A DNA stretch of 64,000 nt, taken from Rhodocyclaceae bacterium. Lineage in GTDB: Bacteria > Pseudomonadota > Gammaproteobacteria > Burkholderiales > Rhodocyclaceae. The DNA is taken from the NCBI GenBank assembly GCA_016791105.1, contig JAEUNM010000054.1:1-64000 (forward strand). Direction: 5' to 3'. How positions within the stretch are numbered: position 1 is the first letter of the stretch; each line of letters starts with the position of its first letter. Both the position numbers and the translations under genes were made by a program. Below are positions 29,178-38,724 of this stretch, one piece after another. The notes under the pieces are model-generated. The model saw nothing but the letters and a program-made list of their open reading frames with translations. It searched no databases and was not told the DNA's origin.

Positions 29178-29900
29178 CTACAGCCGGAAATGTTCGCCGA
29201 GATACACCCTGCGCACACTTTCATTATAAACAATCTCGTCGGGCCGGCCGGACGCCAGCACCGCACCTTCGTTCATGATGAATGCTCGGTCGCAGATGCC
29301 CAGGGTTTCGCGCACATTGTGATCGGTAATCAGGATGCCTATGCCGCGCTCCTTGAGAAACCCAACAATTTTCTGAATGTCCAGCACGGCGATCGGGTCG
29401 ACACCGGCGAATGGTTCGTCGAGCAGAATGAAGCGCGGACTGGTTGCCAGTGCGCGCGCAATTTCCACGCGGCGGCGCTCGCCGCCGGACAGCGAAATGG
29501 CCGGGTTGCCGCGCAAATGTTCGATGTGCAGTTCGGCCAGCAGTTCGTCGAGCCGGCTTTCGATGGCCGCCGGCTGCAAATCCTGCAGCTCCAGCACGGC
29601 GCGCACGTTGTCTTCCACACTTAGTTTGCGGAATACGGAATTTTCCTGCGGCAGGTAAGACAAGCCGAGGCGGGCGCGCCGGTGCATGGGCAGGTGCGTG
29701 AGCGTGGTGCTGTCGATGCGGATTTCGCCGCCATCGGCGGCGATCAGGCCGACGATCATGTAGAAGCAGGTGGTTTTGCCGGCGCCGTTGGGGCCCAACA
29801 GACCGATCACTTCGCCGCTGGTCACGTCGAAACTGACGTCATTGACGACCGTGCGCGATTTGTAGCGCTTTTTCAGCCGCGTGACGGAAAGCTGTGTCAT
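29178..29900 (-). CDS. lptB: LPS export ABC transporter ATP-binding protein
   Basis: 240-aa ATPase of the LptBFG complex that powers LPS transport. Walker A GPNGAGKT, signature LSGGERRR and Walker [13 protein letters not shown] are intact. The start overlaps the recX stop by 4 nt. lptA and lptC, the usual upstream partners, are not here; recA-recX take their place. Confidence 0.95.
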   Translation of the reverse strand: MTQLSVTRLKKRYKSRTVVNDVSFDVTSGEVIGLLGPNGAGKTTCFYMIVGLIAADGGEIRIDSTTLTHLPMHRRARLGLSYLPQENSVFRKLSVEDNVRAVLELQDLQPAAIESRLDELLAELHIEHLRGNPAISLSGGERRRVEIARALATSPRFILLDEPFAGVDPIAVLDIQKIVGFLKERGIGILITDHNVRETLGICDRAFIMNEGAVLASGRPDEIVYNESVRRVYLGEHFRL

Positions 29901-30364
29901 TGCGCCTCGTCTTCGGCGCTGGCCGGGTCGCGCAGCAAGGCGCGGATACGGTCATGCGTAAAGCCGCGTGCCTGTAGAAAGCGCGCTTGCCGTGCCCACT
30001 CCGTTCGGTCCCCCGGGGGCTTCCCAAAACGGCTTTGCCAGATTTTTTTCAGCCGCGCGGTTTCGCTTTCCGTGCTGGCGAGCGCTTGCTCGATCGCTTC
30101 TGCATTGACGCCGCGCTGCTCGAGTTCGTGCGCCAGACGCAAATCGCCCAGGCGGCTCGCGCGCGCCGCGACATAGCTTTCGGCGTAGCGGGTATCGGAC
30201 AGATAACCGTCGGCGGCAAGTGCATCGAGCAAGCTCACTATTTCATCGGGCTCGCCATGCGCAGCCAATTTGCGCGCCAGTTCGGCGCGGCTGTGTTCGC
30301 GCTGCGCAATCATGCGCAGCGCGCGCGTGCGCAGTGCGGGCATCGCCGGGGCGCGCAGGCTCAT
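29897..30364 (-). CDS. recX: RecX regulatory protein
   Basis: 155-aa RecX, which binds RecA filaments and limits their activity. Tandem three-helix repeats are visible ([39 protein letters not shown]). It starts 18 bp after recA and its stop overlaps the lptB start, coupling lptB to the recA transcript. Confidence 0.92.
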   Translation of the reverse strand: MSLRAPAMPALRTRALRMIAQREHSRAELARKLAAHGEPDEIVSLLDALAADGYLSDTRYAESYVAARASRLGDLRLAHELEQRGVNAEAIEQALASTESETARLKKIWQSRFGKPPGDRTEWARQARFLQARGFTHDRIRALLRDPASAEDEAQ

Positions 30365-30382
30365 ACGGGTATCGCAGCGGAC

Positions 30383-31408
30383 TTAGGCGCTTGCCGTTTG
30401 CGCGGGGGGCGGCAGTTCCTTCATGCCTATCGCGAGCCGTATGCGGTTTTCGATTTCGCGCGCCATTACCGGCTGGCCGCGCAGAAATTCCCGCGCATTG
30501 TCCTTGCCCTGGCCGATACGCTCGCCGTTGTAGGAATACCAGGCACCGGATTTGTCGACGATCTTGTGCTGTACGCCCAAATCGATGATTTCGCCTTCGC
30601 GCGATATGCCCTCGCCATAGAGGATGTCGAAATCTGCCTGTCGGAAGGGCGGCGCGACCTTGTTTTTCACGACTTTTACCTTGGTTTCGTTGCCCACCAC
30701 CTCGTCGCCCTTCTTGATGGCGCCGATGCGGCGTATGTCGATACGCACCGACGCATAGAATTTGAGCGCATTGCCGCCGGTCGTTGTTTCCGGGCTGCCG
30801 AACATGACGCCAATTTTCATGCGTATCTGATTGATGAAAATGACCAGCGTATTGGTGCGCTTTATATTGGCGGTAAGCTTGCGCAGCGCCTGACTCATGA
30901 GTCGCGCCTGCAGGCCGGGCAACTGGTCGCCCATTTCGCCGTCGATTTCGGCTTTGGGGGTGAGTGCGGCAACCGAGTCGATCACCACGATATCGACCGC
31001 GCCCGAGCGCACCAGCATGTCCGCAATTTCGAGTGCCTGTTCGCCGGTGTCGGGTTGGGAAATGAGCAAATCGCCTATGCGCACGCCCAATTTGCCGGCA
31101 TAGGCGGTATCGAGCGCATGTTCGGCATCGATGAACGCCGCGGTTCCGCCCATGCGCTGCATTTCGGCGATCACCTGCAGTGTCAGCGTGGTTTTGCCGG
31201 ACGATTCCGGGCCATAAACTTCCACCACGCGGCCGCGCGGCAGTCCACCTATGCCTAGCGCGATATCCAGGCCCAAGGAACCGGTGGACACCACCTGGAT
31301 ATCCTGTTCGACACCGCCGTCGCCCAGGCGCATGACCGAACCTTTGCCGAACTGCTTCTCAATCTGTGCGAGAGCGGCCTGTAGCGCTTTGGCTTTGTTG
31401 TCTTCCAT
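30383..31408 (-). CDS. recA: RecA recombinase
   Basis: 341-aa RecA: Walker [11 protein letters not shown], the KGSVMRLGD start region, Walker [10 protein letters not shown], and loop L2 around [32 protein letters not shown]. It forms filaments on ssDNA for repair and SOS induction. I see no clear CTGT-N8-ACAG LexA box upstream, so SOS control is not evident here. Confidence 0.98.
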   Translation of the reverse strand: MEDNKAKALQAALAQIEKQFGKGSVMRLGDGGVEQDIQVVSTGSLGLDIALGIGGLPRGRVVEVYGPESSGKTTLTLQVIAEMQRMGGTAAFIDAEHALDTAYAGKLGVRIGDLLISQPDTGEQALEIADMLVRSGAVDIVVIDSVAALTPKAEIDGEMGDQLPGLQARLMSQALRKLTANIKRTNTLVIFINQIRMKIGVMFGSPETTTGGNALKFYASVRIDIRRIGAIKKGDEVVGNETKVKVVKNKVAPPFRQADFDILYGEGISREGEIIDLGVQHKIVDKSGAWYSYNGERIGQGKDNAREFLRGQPVMAREIENRIRLAIGMKELPPPAQTASA

Positions 31409-31489
31409 GGCGTTTGTCCGAAACGAAGGAAACGATTATGGCACAAATCTTGCCGTGCCCTTTTTCGCGCTGTGGCAGGAATCCGATTG

Positions 31490-33925
31490 TCAGTTCCGCG
31501 CCGTCGGCGCCGCTGTCAGGAACTGCGGGCGCAGCATCTGTTCGGGCCGCGCCGGGCCTATGTAATTGCCTTGCGCATAGTCGATGCCATAGTTTTTCAG
31601 GAATTCCAGCGTTTCGGCGTTCTCGACGAATTCGGCCACGGTGCGCTTGCCGAAACCGCGCGCCACATCCACCATCGCTTTGACGAATATGCGGTCGTCC
31701 GGATTGGCCGCGAGTCCGCGCACAAAAATGCCGTCGATCTTGATAAGGTCGACCGGCAACTGGCGCAGGTAGTAAAAGGAGGCATGGCCCGCGCCAAAAT
31801 CGTCCAGCGCAAAGCGGCAGCCGATTGCATGCACCACCGCCATGAATTCGCGCGCCGCCTGAAAATCGGCCACCGCCGCGGTTTCCGTGATTTCGAACAT
31901 GAGACGCGCCGGCGCCACCCCCGAGGCCGCCAGTTCTGCGCGCAACAGCGTGATGAGCGTTTCATCGCCTATGCTGAGGCCGGACAGATTGACGGCCAGC
32001 GTGATGTTCTCGCGGCTCGCCGCCAGGGTGCGGATGGCCTGGCGCACCACGCAGCGGTCAAGTTCGCGTACCAGCCCGCCGCGCTCCGCCACTTCCATGA
32101 ATTCACCTGGCATGGCGATGCGCCCGTCGTCCAGCGGCAGGCGCAATAAAGCTTCGTGATGGATGATGCGGCCGCTGGCGAGATCCAGAATGGGCTGGAA
32201 ATACAGCACGCAGCGATCCTGTTCCAGCGCCTGTTTGATGCGCTCTTCCCAATACACCCAATTGCGCAGCCGGTCGCCCAGCGCTTCCTCGCCCGAAAAC
32301 ACATGCCAGCGGGCACGGCCAAGGGTTTTTGCCTGATACATGGCAATGTCGGCATTGGCGAGCAATTCGTTTACCGTGCTGCCGTGGCGCGGGAACTGCA
32401 CGATACCTATGCTGGCGCTGGAGCGGTGTTTTCCCGCCGCACCCAGCAGCGTCAAGGTGCCCAGACGGGCGTTGATTTTGCGTGCGACTTCCTGCGCGCC
32501 CTCGCTGCCGGTTTCTTCGAGGATCAGCGCAAATTCGTCGCCCCCCAGGCGCGAGATCACGTCTATGCCGCGCACCAGCGCTGTCAGGGCGTCGGCCACC
32601 AAGCGTAACAAACTATCACCAGCCTGATGCCCGCTGGTGTCATTGACCTGTTTGAAATTGTCCAGATCGAGGAATAACAGGGCGCCGCCGCGATCGAAGC
32701 GGCGTGCCGCGGCGAGGCGGCTTTCCAGTTCCTGCTGGAAGCGGCGGCGGTTCATGAGGCCGGTGAGCGCATCATGGTCCGCCAGATAGGCAATGCGCAG
32801 TTCGAAGCGTTTGCGCTCGGTGATGTCGAGACCGACCGACAACATGGCCGCCTGGTCGGGACCGCTGCCGGCGATGGGCGAATGGCTCCATGCGATTTCG
32901 CGCGTGGTGCCGTCGCGCGTGAGCAGCGTGGCCTCGGCCGGTATGCCTTCCGCGGCCGTGGGGCCGCTGCCGAACGGCGGAACCGCGGTAGCGTGGATCA
33001 TGCAATCGGCAAATGGGCGCCCCTGCAGTTCGGCCGCCGTAAACCCGCACATGTGTTCGGCATAGCGATTCATCGACAGCAATTCGTCGGCGGCATTGCG
33101 CGTCACGATCATGACCGGCGCGCTATCCAGCAGGCCATGCAGAAAATCTTTTTCGCGCGAAATTTGCTGCAGGGCGTCGCCCAGCGCCTGTGTGCGCTCC
33201 GCCACCTGACGCTCGAGATGTTCCAGCCGGTAGGAAAGATCGAGCGCCGTCCGGTCGACGCGATCGATTTCGTCCGCAGGCAATATCCTGCGCCGTGGCA
33301 GGATCGTGCGGCGCAATTCGGCGAATTCCTGCTCGCCCAGAAGCGGCATCGTGTCAGCCGTGCGTTGCAGGCGCCGCAACGGTGGGGACAGCAGGACGTA
33401 GAGCGCGGCAGCGCATACGACCGACGCGGTCAGCGCAGCCCACAACAGGCGCCTGGCCATACCGTGCACGCGCTCGCGTGCTTCGGTAACGTCCTCGATG
33501 GCGATGAATATGGGGCTGCGCTCGGCGTCCAGATTGGCCAGCGGTATCGCCGACAGCTGGTATTCGCGCGACTCCACGTGCGCCTGCATGGGGCTTCCCG
33601 CTGGATCGCGCGGGTTGCCCTGTGTGGCGGCCAGTACCGGCAGCATGCGGTTCCCGTTGGTCGAGCCGCGCAAGGCTAGGTCCCAATTCGGCAGGTTGCG
33701 TACCGGGGGGCCGGCTCCACCTCCGGCTTCGGCCAGAACGGCCAGATTGGCACCGGATACCCGATTGAACGCGACGACAAGATCGGCAATCGAGGTGGAG
33801 ACCAGAAATGCGCCCGCCGTGCGACCTTCCGACAATACCGGCGCCAGGGCGAACAGCCGGCACTGCTCGGCGCACTGGAGGTAACTGACCGGCGCCTCCA
33901 GCGCGCCTTTACTAAAGCAGCGCGC
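31490..33925 (-). pseudogene. GGDEF-EAL c-di-GMP protein, 5' end removed by the prophage
   Basis: Remaining parts, in order: end of an extracytoplasmic sensor domain, one membrane helix (RLLWAALTASVVCAAALYVLL), a PAS domain, GGDEF (intact in RLGGDEFALIL) and EAL (seen as EALLRL, followed by intact DDFGAGHASF). The frame stays open to the stop at 34007-34009 with no credible ATG; the only start-like codon, TTG at 33835, sits inside the sensor domain. Homologues carry a further N-terminal helix and sensor half. The gene therefore appears cut by prophage insertion and is probably not expressed normally. Confidence 0.82.
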
Positions 33926-33997
33926 GATATTTGCGGCGCGCGGCGCGAGATATTTAGAGCGCCGGAAAATTGCGCGGGAAGAAAACGAATTGCGCGG
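33926..33997. repeat. Repeats at the prophage right end, possible transposase-binding sites
   Basis: AATTGCGCGG occurs at 33968-33977 and again exactly 20 bp away at 33988-33997. GATATTT occurs at 33926-33932 and 33949-33955, each preceded by GCGCGA. Mu-type phages have two or three transposase-binding repeats of about 22 bp at each end, and this array sits precisely between the last phage gene and host sequence. The exact junction is not determined. Confidence 0.5.
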
Positions 33998-34006
33998 CCG
34001 GAAATA

Positions 34007-35236
34007 CTAAATCCGCGCACCACTCGCTATGGACTGGGTACGGGGATCGTAGCCGCTCGACGGGGTCCTCGGACCGGTCCATACAGGGCTGATGCCCACG
34101 AGTCCGCGCTGGCTCCCCTCGCCGTACCGGGTGTCCACGTACCCCGTCCAGCCGATCCACCACGCCCCAGCCGGCAGGGCGCGGATGCGCACCATATCCG
34201 GCTCCGGATCGAGGCCAGGCACATCGCCAGGGAATGTACCGCCCATCGTGTCCCAGTACTGCACCACGGCCTGGTTGTGCGATGTGGTGTAGCGCTGCTC
34301 GACCATCAGCACGCTCCCCCCGCACGTCACGCGGCTGTACGTATAGACCTCGTTGAATTGGGAGCCATCATATGAGTGCTCCCAATGGTCATCGCTGACC
34401 ACCAGCACCGCCGAGGCGCCTGAGTACACCGCCCCCAGCGTTATTGTCTGGGTCCAATCCTGCTGTGCGCCACCGACACCTGATGAGTGCGACACGTAGC
34501 TCCAGCCGGCTGCGCCGCACTGCAGCGGTGTGAGCGACACGCCCGCGCCGGTCAGTGTGATCACACCGCACCAGCACGCCATATCTGTGCTGTACCAATC
34601 GTTGTGGCTGGCCGTGAGGTGGCCGTCAATGACCACCAGCCCGCTCTGCAGCGTCGGGTCGACGTGTAGAGTCAGCCCAGTGGGCACCAGGCGCCACGCC
34701 CTATAGGGCTCCGCCTGCGTGAAATCCTCATACGGCGCCCAGAACCACCCGAGTAGCCCGGCATCGAGAGTCCCCAGGGACACCGGCGCAGCCGCCGGAG
34801 CGCCGCCGATGCGGCCCCACTCCTGCGCCGTCAGATCCACATAGGCGTGGATGCCCCGCATCTGACTGCTGTGCGGGTCGGATATCCACTCCTCGGTCTG
34901 ACGCAGACTGCCGCTTACCCGCCAGATCGTGCCGGCCGGATCGCGCATCAGCGTGGATGCGCGGCCGATGCCGGCAGAGGACATCGGGCTGTAGCGCTTG
35001 GTCTGCCCGATCAGCACCGCATCGGGCATGAGCAGGCCGCCCTGCGCGGCCAGGTCCGCCGGTGTGCTCGGCGTGGGCATCCCGAGCGAGATGTAATGCA
35101 CGTGCTGGTCGGCGGGCGCGATCGCGCCGGGCAGTATCTGCCCGTTAGTCGCGAGGCGGAGCCCCTCCGACTCCCACGTGCCGTGCCAGGGCTGCCCCCA
35201 GGCGAGCAGGCTGCCAGGCAGCGGCGGGGCGGTCAT
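34007..35236 (-). CDS. Phage protein of unknown function, last gene of the prophage
   Basis: 409 aa, rich in Trp, Ser, Thr and Gly, with no signal peptide or helix. The beta-rich composition and position after the tail-tip genes suggest a tail-tip or adsorption structure. It ends within about 100 bp of the prophage boundary. I do not recognise a family; in Mu-like phages this right-end slot also carries host-adaptive genes. Its ATG overlaps the upstream stop (ATGA). Confidence 0.75.
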   Translation of the reverse strand: MTAPPLPGSLLAWGQPWHGTWESEGLRLATNGQILPGAIAPADQHVHYISLGMPTPSTPADLAAQGGLLMPDAVLIGQTKRYSPMSSAGIGRASTLMRDPAGTIWRVSGSLRQTEEWISDPHSSQMRGIHAYVDLTAQEWGRIGGAPAAAPVSLGTLDAGLLGWFWAPYEDFTQAEPYRAWRLVPTGLTLHVDPTLQSGLVVIDGHLTASHNDWYSTDMACWCGVITLTGAGVSLTPLQCGAAGWSYVSHSSGVGGAQQDWTQTITLGAVYSGASAVLVVSDDHWEHSYDGSQFNEVYTYSRVTCGGSVLMVEQRYTTSHNQAVVQYWDTMGGTFPGDVPGLDPEPDMVRIRALPAGAWWIGWTGYVDTRYGEGSQRGLVGISPVWTGPRTPSSGYDPRTQSIASGARI

Positions 35237-35583
35237 GTGCCGGGCGCAGCGAGCTGCAGGACGATCTGACGGTCATCCGCATCGCGCAGCGTCACGCTCG
35301 CCACCGCGGCAATCTGCAGGGCAAAAATGCCATCGCTACTCATGATGGTGGTCGGAGAGTGATACGTGCGCGCCGCGTATGACGCCTCCGTGAGCGGGGA
35401 TGACACACCGCCCGCGCCGCCCGTGGGGCGCGTCTGGCCAGAGGCGGGCGCTGCGGCGGTGCCGCGCTGCGACGGCAGGGCGCCGCGCGGCGCCACCGGC
35501 GGCAGGCCCTGCGGGGTATCTGTAGCGGCGGTACTGCCGCCGCTCAGCACGCGGATGGCGCGCGCCAGGTCTGCATCGCTCAT
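35233..35583 (-). CDS. Phage hypothetical protein, 116 aa
   Basis: A Pro/Ala/Gly-rich N-terminal half is followed by a possible beta domain (about 75-116, IFALQIAAVASVTLRDADDRQIVLQL). It overlaps both neighbours by 4 nt, so it is translated with the tail-tip operon. Function unknown. Confidence 0.7.
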   Translation of the reverse strand: MSDADLARAIRVLSGGSTAATDTPQGLPPVAPRGALPSQRGTAAAPASGQTRPTGGAGGVSSPLTEASYAARTYHSPTTIMSSDGIFALQIAAVASVTLRDADDRQIVLQLAAPGT

Positions 35584-37355
35584 GCCGCCAGCTCCAGCGG
35601 GTCGATCGGGATCGCCACCCGCACATCATCGCGCGTGGCTGTCAGCGCCAGGGGGTCGCGGTCCGCTGCCGGAATCTCCGGCGCCGTAACCGAAAATGTA
35701 GCCGTCACAGCGTGGCCCGCATCGCCGAATGCCGCGGCCGAATTACCCAGGTATCCACAGACCGGCTCCGCCGTGGGCGTCTCGCCGCCGTCATGCAGCA
35801 CCGTATCCCCCACTACCGTGAGCGCGCCAGCGCCCGCCGATGTCGGCGCCGGCTTGGCCGGCGCCGTGGGCGGCTCGACCTCAACCACCGTCGGCACCCC
35901 GGTGGCCTGGGCCAGCGATAGCGCGATCTCACACTCCGTCACTGCGCTGCCGCCGTCACCATCCATCACGTGCCGCACCCGCGCAATTTTGCCCTCGCAG
36001 GCCAGGCGGTCAGTCGCCACGGCCAGGCGCTGGGGCAGATCGAGCGCGGGGTCGAGCAGCACGGACACCCGCACGCGGTGCAGCCGATGCGCGGCCAGAA
36101 TTGCCGTGCTGGCGATCGCCACCGCGGCCAGATACGCCGCCTCGGCTGCGCTGCGGCCGTCGTCGCCGTCGACGTAATCCTGCGTCACCTCACCGACCAG
36201 CAGAGACTCCTGTACCACCGGCTCGGGCAGCACAGGCAATGCCGCGGATGACGCCTCCCAGTCCGCTGCGCCCTCGAATCGGGTCTCGGTGGAATACGCA
36301 GCGGTACGCGCTATCGTGCCCAGCGCCGCTACAGACTGCGGCGCAGTAACGGTGGTTGGCCAGCCCTCCGTTACAGACTGGACGTATCGCCGCGTCATGC
36401 GCGCAGCGTAGGACCACGCGAGCGTCTGGCGCACCCCCTCGTCTATCTCCCACTGTGCCACACCGCCACCCGGTACGGCGTAGAGCTGGGTAGGCGGCAG
36501 CAGCGTCACCGTCTCAGCGCGCAGCGTCCAGCCCGTACCCGTGCACGCCTGGCGGCACTGAGTGATCAGCGGGAATGTCGGGCCGTGCTCCAGTATGAGC
36601 GGCAACGTATTGTCCGGGTGATCCCAGCGGAATAAATACGTCCGCTCTTTGAGGCGCGGATAGCGCCAGTCGAACGCGAGGGCACACTGATTGTGCACCT
36701 GCCCGCGCCCGGCGAGCTGCAGCGCTGGCGAGCCATCCAGCACATCCGCCGCGGCCAGCGTGCGCACCGGCGCCGCGCCGGACTGCCACGGCGACCAGCG
36801 CAGCACTCCGGCGGCGGAATAATCCAGCGCGCCCGGCGCGCTGGACGCCAAATCCTCGGCATAGCGATACGTGCCGCGGTCCGCAGTGACGATAGCGCTC
36901 CAGCGCCCGCCACTCACCAGCGCGGCGATGGCGGCGCGGTCCATCGCATCCAGCCGCCCGGCGCGATTATCCGTGCAGCGGAATGTCGCGCGGCGCGAGC
37001 CGTAGTCCCACTCCGGCACATCCACCACGCCCGTGAATAGCCGCACCCAATCCGAGGCACCGCTGCGGTAGTCCACCTGCACCGCAGCACCGCCCCAGGT
37101 GGCCGGCTCTATCGCCCCGGCCGCCGGCAGCAGCGTAAATGTCGCGATACGGGCCGCACCCTCCTCGGCGTCGATCTCGACACGGCCGGTCAGCCGTGCC
37201 GACACATCCACCCCGCCCAGCAGCACCTGGCACGCCCACTGCCCAGCCGGCAGCGGATCAGGCCCCGGCGGCGGAGGCGGCGGCGGCGGAGGCGGAGGCG
37301 CTGCCGCCGCGCCTGGTGTATTGAGGGCGGCGGCATTGACCGGAGCCGTGTTCAT
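35580..37355 (-). CDS. Tail-tip/baseplate-type phage protein with polyproline tract
   Basis: 591 aa. After an Ala-rich start comes a run of 11 prolines (about residues 21-31), then a beta-rich body with segments such as GRVEIDAEEGAARIATFTLLP and LFTGVVDVPEWDYGSRRATFRC, which read like hub or baseplate proteins that open with a beta-barrel. Position downstream of the tape measure fits a tail-tip component. The exact Mu or B3 counterpart is not certain. Confidence 0.72.
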   Translation of the reverse strand: MNTAPVNAAALNTPGAAAAPPPPPPPPPPPGPDPLPAGQWACQVLLGGVDVSARLTGRVEIDAEEGAARIATFTLLPAAGAIEPATWGGAAVQVDYRSGASDWVRLFTGVVDVPEWDYGSRRATFRCTDNRAGRLDAMDRAAIAALVSGGRWSAIVTADRGTYRYAEDLASSAPGALDYSAAGVLRWSPWQSGAAPVRTLAAADVLDGSPALQLAGRGQVHNQCALAFDWRYPRLKERTYLFRWDHPDNTLPLILEHGPTFPLITQCRQACTGTGWTLRAETVTLLPPTQLYAVPGGGVAQWEIDEGVRQTLAWSYAARMTRRYVQSVTEGWPTTVTAPQSVAALGTIARTAAYSTETRFEGAADWEASSAALPVLPEPVVQESLLVGEVTQDYVDGDDGRSAAEAAYLAAVAIASTAILAAHRLHRVRVSVLLDPALDLPQRLAVATDRLACEGKIARVRHVMDGDGGSAVTECEIALSLAQATGVPTVVEVEPPTAPAKPAPTSAGAGALTVVGDTVLHDGGETPTAEPVCGYLGNSAAAFGDAGHAVTATFSVTAPEIPAADRDPLALTATRDDVRVAIPIDPLELAA

Positions 37356-37367
37356 AGCGGGCGCGGA

Positions 37368-38075
37368 TCAATAGCGGTTGCCGTCAATCATCCAGGCGCC
37401 GCCGGCAGCCCAGACATGCAGCACGATGCACTGGCCCTGGGACACCGTGACGGTGTCGAACAGGATGCCCGCGCTGGCGATGAACGGCGCCGCGGCCAGA
37501 ATCTGGACCGGCCCCATCACGCTGCCGGATACCGGCGCCACCACGATTTGGCCGCGCCACACCCACCCTGCCGGCGCCGGCCCGGACGGCGGCGACAGCG
37601 TTATCGTCACGCCGTATTCGCTGCCGTTATGCGGCCGCAATATCCATAGCGGCCGCGCTAAATCGAGATACAGAAACGCCGCCTCATCGCCCTGCAGGTC
37701 GAGGACGTCCAGCGCCCCGGCTGCCGGCACCCAGGCCCCAGCGCGCAGAGACTCCAGCGCGGCACGCGGCACATACAGGCCGATCTGCGTACCGCTCGGC
37801 CATGCGGTCGCGGCGGTACCGTCGCGCCCGCGCACGACCGTGATAGTGCGCATGCCTGCGACCGCCGCCCCAAACCCCGTCACCTGTACCACCTCGCGCG
37901 GGTCCGCCGCGCCGAGCGTCAGGTAGCAGAGCGGAGACATGCCCGCCGGCGCCGCGAGTCGATCTATCAGCACCTGGGCAGCCGAGTCAGACACCACCAC
38001 CGAAGTGCTGCCGGCGCTCGCGTCGGCAGCGAGCGTGGACACCCACTCATTGGCCCACAGACAGGGGTCGCTCAT
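37368..38075 (-). CDS. Phage tail-associated hypothetical protein, 235 aa
   Basis: Begins MSDPCLWANEWVSTLAADAS and is beta-rich, with VRGRDGTAATAWPSGTQIGLYVPR resembling structural proteins of Mu-like phages. AGGAG lies 8 nt before the ATG at 38075; an ATG at 38081 that overlaps the upstream stop is an alternative. Function unknown beyond likely tail or tip association. Confidence 0.72.
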   Translation of the reverse strand: MSDPCLWANEWVSTLAADASAGSTSVVVSDSAAQVLIDRLAAPAGMSPLCYLTLGAADPREVVQVTGFGAAVAGMRTITVVRGRDGTAATAWPSGTQIGLYVPRAALESLRAGAWVPAAGALDVLDLQGDEAAFLYLDLARPLWILRPHNGSEYGVTITLSPPSGPAPAGWVWRGQIVVAPVSGSVMGPVQILAAAPFIASAGILFDTVTVSQGQCIVLHVWAAGGAWMIDGNRY

Positions 38076-38077
38076 AC

Positions 38078-38596
38078 TCATAGCTCCTCGAGCGTCACGG
38101 ACCAGCCCCAGCGGCCCTCCGCATACGCCACATGGTCCTGCGCCTCGGTGACGATACCCGCGATCAGCGGATAGTAGGCGCACTGATAGCTCACTGCACC
38201 GGCCACCGCGGCGACAGTCACCACGCGGCCGGCGATCGACACGGCGGACGGCTCGATCACCGCCGCCCCGCCGCGCATCACCGTCGCATAGCCGGCGAGC
38301 GGCGCATCGCTGCGCGCATCCATCGGCAGCGTGATCTGATTGATTGCCGCGCCGGCAGTGTGCGGCGCGACGCACGCCAGCGTGTGCTGGCCATGCAGCC
38401 CACCCAGGCCGGGCGGTACCTGGCCGGCGCCTGATAGCTGGGTACGCCAGCGGCGCCACGATACCTGCTCGATCAGCGACCCATCCAGCATGCGCTGGCG
38501 CGATATGCCGCCGAACTGCTCATAGGTCTGCGCGATGCCCAGCGCCGCGCGGGCGGGCACGGTGTAGCCGCTGATGATGAGGGCCGGCACTGTCAT
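38078..38596 (-). CDS. Phage tail-associated hypothetical protein, 172 aa
   Basis: Begins MTVPALIISGYTVPARAALG; includes FGGISRQRMLDGSLIEQVSW, a pattern seen in tail proteins downstream of tape measures in transposable siphophages. The ATG overlaps the stop of the 43-aa gene upstream. The frame to 38767 is only an extension into the tape-measure region. Confidence 0.72.
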   Translation of the reverse strand: MTVPALIISGYTVPARAALGIAQTYEQFGGISRQRMLDGSLIEQVSWRRWRTQLSGAGQVPPGLGGLHGQHTLACVAPHTAGAAINQITLPMDARSDAPLAGYATVMRGGAAVIEPSAVSIAGRVVTVAAVAGAVSYQCAYYPLIAGIVTEAQDHVAYAEGRWGWSVTLEEL

Positions 38597-38724
38597 TCTG
38601 TGTCTGGCTCCAGCAGCGCAGCGATCGCCGCCGCGTCCTGCAGCGCCTGCTCGGCACGGGTAACCTCGCCGGCCCGATCGAGCACTAACGCCCGCTGCGC
38701 GCAACATTTTTTTGCCGCGCTCAT
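38593..38724 (-). CDS. Small phage protein, 43 aa
   Basis: Reads MSAAKKCCAQRALVLDRAGE and ends LLEPDTE. Its ATG overlaps the tape-measure stop (ATGA) and its own stop overlaps the next ATG (ATGA). This double coupling is what makes it believable. It is probably one helix; the function is unknown. Confidence 0.7.
   Translation of the reverse strand: MSAAKKCCAQRALVLDRAGEVTRAEQALQDAAAIAALLEPDTE

Noticed and set aside
33676..34023. 115-codon frame at the prophage junction
   Set aside because: Out of phase with the GGDEF-EAL frame; the sensor-domain sequence lies in the other phase.
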